Shown here piece after piece: positions 47,026 through 51,776 of a stretch of 51,776 bases of DNA. Under the pieces are notes generated by a model that was not told the DNA's origin, did no database searches, and worked only from the letters and a program-made list of their open reading frames with translations. This DNA is from Acd1 sp049973945 (lineage in GTDB: Archaea > Thermoproteota > Thermoprotei_A > Sulfolobales > Sulfolobaceae). Position 1 is the stretch's first letter. Every line of letters starts with the position of its first letter. A program made the position numbers and the translations under genes. Location: NCBI GenBank assembly GCA_049973945.1, contig JBMFJH010000012.1, forward strand, positions 1 through 51,776. The letters are read 5' to 3'.

Positions 47026-48565
47026 CGAACTTGACCCTGAACTTCAGGTTGTACTTCTTCTCGTACTTCTTCAACTTGCTTACCAGCTTCTTGTTGAACT
47101 TCTGCAGGTCGGTCTTGGGCAGGATTATCACGTACTCTCCATCCTGGACTTCCACTTTAGCGTCGGGTATGCTCTCTGTGATCAACCTCTCCAGCCTGGC
47201 CTGAATCCTGTCAACTGGCTTCACCTTCTTAACCGGGACTATCATGGTCTGCTCGCCGAAGACGTAGATCTCGTACTCGACCTCGTCGGTTATCAAGTCC
47301 CTTATCTCAACGACTGGCCTCGCCAGGTCAGCCTCCTTCATGCCGCTGGGTACCTTCACGGTGATGTCTAGAGTGTACACTTTCCTCACGGTGCCCGCGT
47401 GGATGAAGATGACGGTGTCCAGGATGTTAGGAATGGTGCCTATGTCCACCCTCCTAATGAACCTGTGTATGGCGTCCAACGGCGAGGTCGCGTGCACTAC
47501 CCCTATCATCCCGATCCCCGCTAGCCTTAGGTCGATGTAAGTCTGAAAGTCCTCGTCGTTCCTCATCTCGTCGTAAACGGTGTAGTCGGGCCTGCTCAGC
47601 AATAGGATGTCGTGAAGTTCCCCTACCTCCGCGTAGTTCTTCGAGTACTGCGTTATTTCTGGGGGCAAGTGCATGTCCCTCGGCGACTCTATGGTCTTCA
47701 CGACTTTCCCCTTCTCCATGTAGAACTCGGCAAGGGCCTGAGCGAAGGTGGTCTTCCCCATTCCCGGCATTCCGGCAATCACTATTCCCTCCGCCCTCTC
47801 CTCGAGCCTCTTCAGTAGCTTCTCGTCGAGGTTGTAGTCGGAGAGCTTCTTCTTCGTCACAGGCCTAGTCACGGTAATTTCCCAGCCGTCGCTCAGCGGC
47901 GGCCTCGTGACAACTACCCTGTAGGTGTCTAGCTGAAGGATTATGGATCCCTTCCTCTCTATTTCCACGAAAGAGTTCTTCCTCGTCTGGACGGCCATCA
48001 ACATCTCCATCAGGTACCTCTTCAGCTCGTCGGCCGTGGATGGCTTGTCTCCAACAGTTACGAACGTCCAATTGCCGGGTAAGCCCTTCTTAGCCTTCGG
48101 TAAAGTCCCCTCCTTGAGGTGGACGCTCATGGTGTTCTGATCGAAGAACTTCTCTATCGACAGTCCCTCCGCTTTGGGGGCTAGGTAGTAGACCTTGACG
48201 TTCATGGACTCGGCTATCCTCTTCAACTGCTCCGTACCGACCATTAGCGTGCAGTCGTGGGACAGGCAGTAGTCCAGCTCGACCTCTATGCTCGGCCTGT
48301 TGATGGGCTCGCCGACTACGTCGAAAGCGAAAAGCAACCTCTCTGACAGCTCCCTGACCTTGGCCAATTCGTCCAAAGCTATTTCAGCTGAGATCAGCCC
48401 CTCTCTCGCTTCCCTTTGCAACTCCAGCAACAGGGACTTATGTACCCATATGTTACCGAAAACCGCCCCACTCTCAATCGCGTCTGCTAGGTTCACTAAT
48501 AGAGCGGACTTGTCAACGAGGTAATCCTCCAAGCCCTCTTTACCCTCGATCAAGATTTCTCCCAT
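47015..48565 (-). CDS. PIN-PilT-type ATPase (PINA family) with C-terminal KH-like domain
   Basis: A 516-residue protein with an N-terminal PIN-like domain (about 10-130; LDYCLSHDCTLMVGTEQLKRIAESMNVKVYYL), a PilT/VirB11-type ATPase domain (Walker A GMPGMGKTT at 265-273; PDYTVYDEMRNDEDFQ; GMIGVVHATSPLDAIHRFIRR) and a KH-like C-terminus. In Sulfolobus islandicus the homologue PINA forms hexamers, stimulates branch migration and binds Hjc (Zhai et al. 2017). Here it is tail-to-tail with hjc. It lies 48 bases after pdxT on the same strand. Confidence 0.9.
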   Translation of the reverse strand: MGEILIEGKEGLEDYLVDKSALLVNLADAIESGAVFGNIWVHKSLLLELQREAREGLISAEIALDELAKVRELSERLLFAFDVVGEPINRPSIEVELDYCLSHDCTLMVGTEQLKRIAESMNVKVYYLAPKAEGLSIEKFFDQNTMSVHLKEGTLPKAKKGLPGNWTFVTVGDKPSTADELKRYLMEMLMAVQTRKNSFVEIERKGSIILQLDTYRVVVTRPPLSDGWEITVTRPVTKKKLSDYNLDEKLLKRLEERAEGIVIAGMPGMGKTTFAQALAEFYMEKGKVVKTIESPRDMHLPPEITQYSKNYAEVGELHDILLLSRPDYTVYDEMRNDEDFQTYIDLRLAGIGMIGVVHATSPLDAIHRFIRRVDIGTIPNILDTVIFIHAGTVRKVYTLDITVKVPSGMKEADLARPVVEIRDLITDEVEYEIYVFGEQTMIVPVKKVKPVDRIQARLERLITESIPDAKVEVQDGEYVIILPKTDLQKFNKKLVSKLKKYEKKYNLKFRVKFANE

Positions 48566-48613
48566 CGTCTAATAAAACAGTTACAAACGGAGTAAGGGTA
48601 ATTACCTCCTGGC

Positions 48614-49216
48614 TCACGCTTTGGTCATCCTCAGCAAGTACCTGTGAATAGCAGTCGAGTTCGAGAGCTCCGGGTGGAAGGTAGTAGCCAGCATGTTACC
48701 CTGCTGAGCGAAGACTACGACTTCGCCGAGCCTCGAAAGGGGCCTCGCGTTGCCCTTGGTTTCCACGATTGCTGGGGCCCTTATGAACACCGTCCTCATG
48801 ACGCCCTCGTTGATGGAGCTGAGGTCGACCTCAGCCTCGAAGCTCTCCCTCTGCCTGCCGTAGTAGTTCCTAATGACCTTAACGTCCATTAACCCAATAA
48901 GGGGTTGGGACTTCCTGCCTACCTTCGCGTCGGTTACGTCCTTAGCCAACATAATTGCACCGGCACAGGTGCCGAGGGTGGGCAGTCCTTCCCTTATCCT
49001 GTCCCTCATTTCGTCCAGTAAGCCCACGCTCTTCGCTACAATCCCGATCGTGGTGCTCTCTCCTCCTGGGATGATCAGGGCGTCTATCTCCTTCAGGTCA
49101 GAGGGCAGCTTGACCTCGACCACTTCCCCCTGGTAGCCCAACTCCTTCATCGCCCTCACGGTCATTAAGGCGTGCTCCTCGAAGCTCCCCTGGTAGGAGA
49201 GAACGCCGACCTTCAC
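48614..49216 (-). CDS. pdxT: Pyridoxal 5'-phosphate synthase, glutaminase subunit
   Basis: A 200-residue class I amidotransferase that feeds ammonia to PdxS. VGVLSYQGSFEEH at the start, LIIPGGESTTIG, LPTLGTCAGAIMLA (nucleophile Cys), FIRAPAI and the C-terminal TTFHPELSNSTAIH (His-Glu) are all typical. GTG overlaps the pdxS stop (GTGA). Confidence 0.96.
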   Translation of the reverse strand: MKVGVLSYQGSFEEHALMTVRAMKELGYQGEVVEVKLPSDLKEIDALIIPGGESTTIGIVAKSVGLLDEMRDRIREGLPTLGTCAGAIMLAKDVTDAKVGRKSQPLIGLMDVKVIRNYYGRQRESFEAEVDLSSINEGVMRTVFIRAPAIVETKGNARPLSRLGEVVVFAQQGNMLATTFHPELSNSTAIHRYLLRMTKA

Positions 49217-50229
49217 AGTCCCCTCACCTGCATTAGCTCCTCGGGCTTGAGCTGCCTTATGTCGATCCCCATCATGGTCTTGCTCTCGCTTATCATCTTC
49301 TGGGCCTCGAGCACTTTCTCGGGCTTGTCCCAGAGCGAAGTCGCCAAGACAATCGCGTGTGCCCTCACCTCGGGATCCTGGCTCTTGAATATGCCGGAAC
49401 CGACGAAGATCCCGTCAGCCCCCAGCCACATCATCAACGCGGCGTCGGCTGGAGTTGCTATCCCTCCCGCCGCGAAGTTGACTACCGGCAACCTGCCGAG
49501 CTTGGCCGTCAGGTCGACCAACTGGACGGGAACCTGGAACTCCCTCGCCTTCTTCAGCCTCTCCTCGGGGAGGAGGGACGTCAGCTCCCTGAGCTGCTTC
49601 ATCACTATCCTCATGTGCTTCACTGCCTCACTTACGTTGCCTGTCCCGGGCTCTCCCTTAGTCCTTATCATCGAGGAACCCTCAGCTATCCTCCTTAGGG
49701 CCTCCCCGAGATCCCTGGCGCCGTTCACGAAGGGGACTTTGAACTCCCACTTGTTTATGTGGTGCTCCTCGTCGGCCGGCGTGAGCACCTCGCTCTCGTC
49801 AATCATGTCAACACCCAACGCCTCGAGCACCCTAGCCTCGTAGTAGTGGCCAATCCTCACCTTCGCCATGACTGGAATAGTGATAGAGTTCATGACCTCC
49901 TCGATCACTTTCGGGTCGGCCATCCTAGCGACTCCGCCCGCCTTCCTCACGTCGTAAGGTAGCTTGTCAAGAACCATCACGGCGACAGCACCGGCGTTCT
50001 CGGCAATCGTCGCCTGCTCTACGTTCGTGACGTCCATCACGACCCCTCCCTTCTGGAACACAGGAAAGGCGTGCCTGACCATGGAGGTGGCCTGGGCCGG
50101 GAGCTTGAGGTCCTTCTTGAACTCGGGATAGTACTCTAAGAGGCCCGCGTCCTTGATGACGTCCTTTATCTCCGCCAGTCTGTAGAAGAACTCCTCGACC
50201 TCCCAGAAGGACAGCTCGTACAGACGCAT
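49213..50229 (-). CDS. pdxS: Pyridoxal 5'-phosphate synthase, lyase subunit
   Basis: A 338-residue TIM barrel that builds PLP from ribose 5-phosphate, glyceraldehyde 3-phosphate and ammonia. Motifs: GGVVMDVTNVEQATIAENAGAVAVMVLDKLPYDVR, MADPKVIEEVMNSITIPVMAKVRIGHYYEARVLEALGVDMIDESEVLTPAD (catalytic Lys in MAKVRIGH), and VVNFAAGGIATPADAALMMWLGADGIFVGSGIFKS. The N-terminus is longer than usual by about 30-40 residues (MRLYELSFWEVEEFFYRLAEIKDVIKDAGLLEYY). The leaderless ATG fits the TATA box 26 bases upstream. Confidence 0.96.
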   Translation of the reverse strand: MRLYELSFWEVEEFFYRLAEIKDVIKDAGLLEYYPEFKKDLKLPAQATSMVRHAFPVFQKGGVVMDVTNVEQATIAENAGAVAVMVLDKLPYDVRKAGGVARMADPKVIEEVMNSITIPVMAKVRIGHYYEARVLEALGVDMIDESEVLTPADEEHHINKWEFKVPFVNGARDLGEALRRIAEGSSMIRTKGEPGTGNVSEAVKHMRIVMKQLRELTSLLPEERLKKAREFQVPVQLVDLTAKLGRLPVVNFAAGGIATPADAALMMWLGADGIFVGSGIFKSQDPEVRAHAIVLATSLWDKPEKVLEAQKMISESKTMMGIDIRQLKPEELMQVRGL

Positions 50230-50252
50230 TGTGGAAGACTTAGACTAGCTTA

Positions 50253-50262
50253 CTATTTAAGC
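50253..50262 (-). promoter_or_regulatory. TATA box of pdxS-pdxT (probably also PINA)
   Basis: On the minus strand GCTTAAATAG, with its centre about 28 bases before the pdxS ATG at 50229: leaderless spacing. Confidence 0.6.
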
Positions 50263-50337
50263 CGACTTCAATTGGAAAGGAAATTTGTCTATTTTGAAAT
50301 GAATACTAAGCCCTCAAAAAGGCGACTATACCAGGCT

Positions 50338-50625
50338 TTACCCGAGTCTGGCCTTCTGCTTCCTCTCCTCCTCAGCTCTTATCCTGATGATTCCGAAGTG
50401 TACAGCGCAGTTTATGCAGTAGCACTTGGTCACGGGATACCTCATTATAATAGCTCCTTTCTTCTCCAGCTCAGCCGCTAACCCTGGGTCGACGGGGCTG
50501 TAGTACCTCGTGACGCATATGGCCTTGTCCTCGGGAACCCTCGCGCCGCAGTTGTCACACGAAATGTAACCAATGTGACCCTTGTCGCCCTTCCTCCTTC
50601 CCCTGTTCTCCCTCTTCTTGGGCAA
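50338..50625 (-). CDS. 30S ribosomal protein S26e
   Basis: A 95-residue eukaryotic/crenarchaeal-type ribosomal protein at the mRNA exit side of the small subunit. MPKKRENRGRRKGDKGHIGYISCDNCGARVPEDKAICVTRYYSPVD gives the basic N-terminus and first zinc pair; KCYCINCAVHFGIIRIR gives the second. TTG start; TATTAAAAG near 50655-50663 (minus) is its TATA box, inside the end of proS. The 108 bases between it and pdxS hold only the pdxS promoter. Confidence 0.95.
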   Translation of the reverse strand: MPKKRENRGRRKGDKGHIGYISCDNCGARVPEDKAICVTRYYSPVDPGLAAELEKKGAIIMRYPVTKCYCINCAVHFGIIRIRAEEERKQKARLG

Positions 50626-50658
50626 AGTCCCGACCTCTGTCTATCCGCTCAATTACTT

Positions 50659-51776
50659 TTAATAAGTTTTTGCGACCCTTAAGAGCGTCTTCGCCTCCCT
50701 TCCGCACACTGGGCACTTACCCTCCACTTTCACTTCCTCTACCGGAGAGCCCAGGACTCTGGCCTGCAGGTGGTCCTCGACCTTAAGGCCGCACTCGTTC
50801 TCCCCGCACCAGGGGAGTTCGACTATCCCCACCCTTTCGTCCAAGAGCTTCTTCGCCTCCTCCAAGTCCTTCGCCCTCTTTATCTTGGAGTTCAGGAAGT
50901 CCCAGGCCCTCTTCTTCAGGTTCTCGTAGATGTCCTTCATGAGCTGGTTCACCGCGTCGACCAGCTCCTCCTTCTTTACAGCCTTCCCCTCGAACGTGTC
51001 CCTCCTCTTCAGGAAGACCTTGCCCTCGTTGAGTTCCCTGGGGCCCACCTCCGCCCTTATGGGGACGCCCTTCAGCTCCCAGACGTAGAACTTCTCCCCA
51101 GGGGTCATCTCCGGGTTGTCGTCGACCACCGCCTTGATTCCGGCCTTGTTCAGGATCTCACCCACTTCTTTGGCGTAGGCCAAGACCCTCTTGGTCTCCT
51201 CCTGGGCCCTCTGCTTGTCCTCGGCCTTCGAGGGTATCGGGATGACCACTACCTTGATAGGCGCGACGTAGGGGTTGAGGACTGGGCCGTGGTCGTCGCC
51301 GTTAATTGCTATAGAGACTGCGATCACCCTGTCCGAAATGCCGTAGCTTGTCTGGTGGGGGTAGTCCAGGCTCTCGTCCTTCTTCTGGATCTTGTAATCG
51401 AAGGCCTTCGTGAAGTGAGTGCCTAGGTGGTGCACTGTGCCTATCTGCAAGACCCTCGAGTCGGGCATGACGGTGTCGAAGGCAATTGTGTAGACTGCCC
51501 CCGCGAACTTGTCCCACTCGGGCCTCCTGGAAATGACGTAGGGGATCCCCAGGATGTCGAAGAACCTCTTGTAGATTTCTACTGCCTCCTTTACCTGTCT
51601 CTCGGCGTCTTCGTAGGTCTCGTGGAGCGTGTGGGCCTCCTTGAAAGTGGTGACCTCCCTGAGCCTAATCATGGGCCTAGTCGCCTTCGTCTCGTACCTG
51701 AACACGCTGACTATCTGGTAGAGCTTCTTGGGCAACTGCTTGTAGCTCTTGTACCAGAGGCTCTCGAAGTAAGTTA
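50659..51776 (-). CDS. proS: Prolyl-tRNA synthetase (archaeal type), C-terminal part
   Basis: Cut off by the right edge: the visible 372 codons begin within the catalytic core (YFESLWYKSYKQLPKKLYQIVSVFRYETKATRPMIRLREVTTFKEAHT, motif 2 region). Then DHGPVLNPYVAPIKVVVIPIP starts the anticodon-binding domain. The C-terminal zinc domain of the archaeal/eukaryotic type has CGENECG and CPVCG and ends in the conserved Tyr. The true start lies outside the window; the in-frame TTG at 51735 is not it. Confidence 0.95.
   Translation of the reverse strand, partial: TYFESLWYKSYKQLPKKLYQIVSVFRYETKATRPMIRLREVTTFKEAHTLHETYEDAERQVKEAVEIYKRFFDILGIPYVISRRPEWDKFAGAVYTIAFDTVMPDSRVLQIGTVHHLGTHFTKAFDYKIQKKDESLDYPHQTSYGISDRVIAVSIAINGDDHGPVLNPYVAPIKVVVIPIPSKAEDKQRAQEETKRVLAYAKEVGEILNKAGIKAVVDDNPEMTPGEKFYVWELKGVPIRAEVGPRELNEGKVFLKRRDTFEGKAVKKEELVDAVNQLMKDIYENLKKRAWDFLNSKIKRAKDLEEAKKLLDERVGIVELPWCGENECGLKVEDHLQARVLGSPVEEVKVEGKCPVCGREAKTLLRVAKTY

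Noticed and set aside
1..51776. Insertion sequences, prophage genes, integrases or CRISPR arrays
   Set aside because: I found no transposase, integrase or Cas motif and no regularly spaced direct repeats. The only repeat of note is the 10-base pair at ilvB.

Overview
The window looks like a chromosome segment of a high-GC member of the Sulfolobales (Crenarchaeota); Sulfodiicoccus would fit, but the genus is a guess. The grounds are the archaeal gene content (smPurL/PurS/PurQ, archaeal HisC and ProRS, ribosomal protein S26e, an ESCRT-III/CdvB paralogue, Hjc resolvase, DGGGP synthase), heavy AGG/AGA arginine usage, TATA boxes about 26 nt upstream of many start codons (leaderless transcripts), and a gene order that from memory resembles the Sulfolobus region holding the pur, pyr, his, lipid and ilv clusters. 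There is no rRNA, no tRNA that I could recognise, no insertion sequence and no CRISPR array. No gap between genes exceeds 300 bases.

Layout. 1-7.9 kb (minus): an eight-gene purine operon purC-S-Q-L-F-F2-D-M with overlapping or abutting genes, including a second PurF-like gene that has lost its glutaminase residues. 8-13.1 kb: a tRNA-binding protein, a Nog1-like GTPase, a VapBC toxin-antitoxin pair, tRNA modification genes queE and taw3 (tail-to-tail overlap), an unknown gene and a lipoamide-dehydrogenase-type flavoprotein. 13.2-14.7 kb: ESCRT-III paralogue followed by an AbrB-PhoU protein. 14.8-21.8 kb: the pyrimidine genes as two divergent units, pyrE-pyrF-JAMM protease (minus) and pyrB-I-K-C-D (plus), the latter running into two unknown small genes (one very His-rich) and a MarC membrane protein. 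21.9-26.4 kb: Lrp-type regulator, a one-domain zinc ribbon, a small unknown, a B12/radical SAM enzyme that may be a GDGT ring synthase, serS and a DUF59 Fe-S assembly gene. 26.5-32.8 kb (minus): a complete histidine operon hisC-G-A-B-F-D-E-H-I. 32.9-38.1 kb: unknown winged-helix gene, leuS, cobalamin adenosyltransferase, a TtuA/Ncs6-type thiolase and DUF211. 38.3-40.7 kb: speD, a geranylgeranyl-reductase-type flavoprotein and DGGGP synthase. 40.7-43.3 kb: unknown beta-rich protein, circularly permuted GTPase, CDGSH protein, MDP-1-type phosphatase. 43.3-46.5 kb: ilvB-N-C preceded by an unusually long structured leader. 46.6-51.8 kb: hjc, PINA ATPase, pdxT, pdxS, S26e and the 3' part of proS.

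Most of the window is anabolic: de novo purine, pyrimidine, histidine, branched-chain amino acid and vitamin B6 synthesis, three aminoacyl-tRNA synthetases, tRNA modification and ether-lipid genes. The most unusual points are the degenerate but Fe-S-ligand-retaining PurF2; three genes (hisC, the GGR-type gene, probably leuS) whose reading frames lack any ATG/GTG/TTG at the expected start and seem to begin at ATT or ATC; and the ilvBNC leader with a nine-codon upstream ORF, two hairpins and a 10-nt direct repeat that recurs just before the ilvB ribosome binding site. The CDSs with non-standard starts should be treated as proposals.
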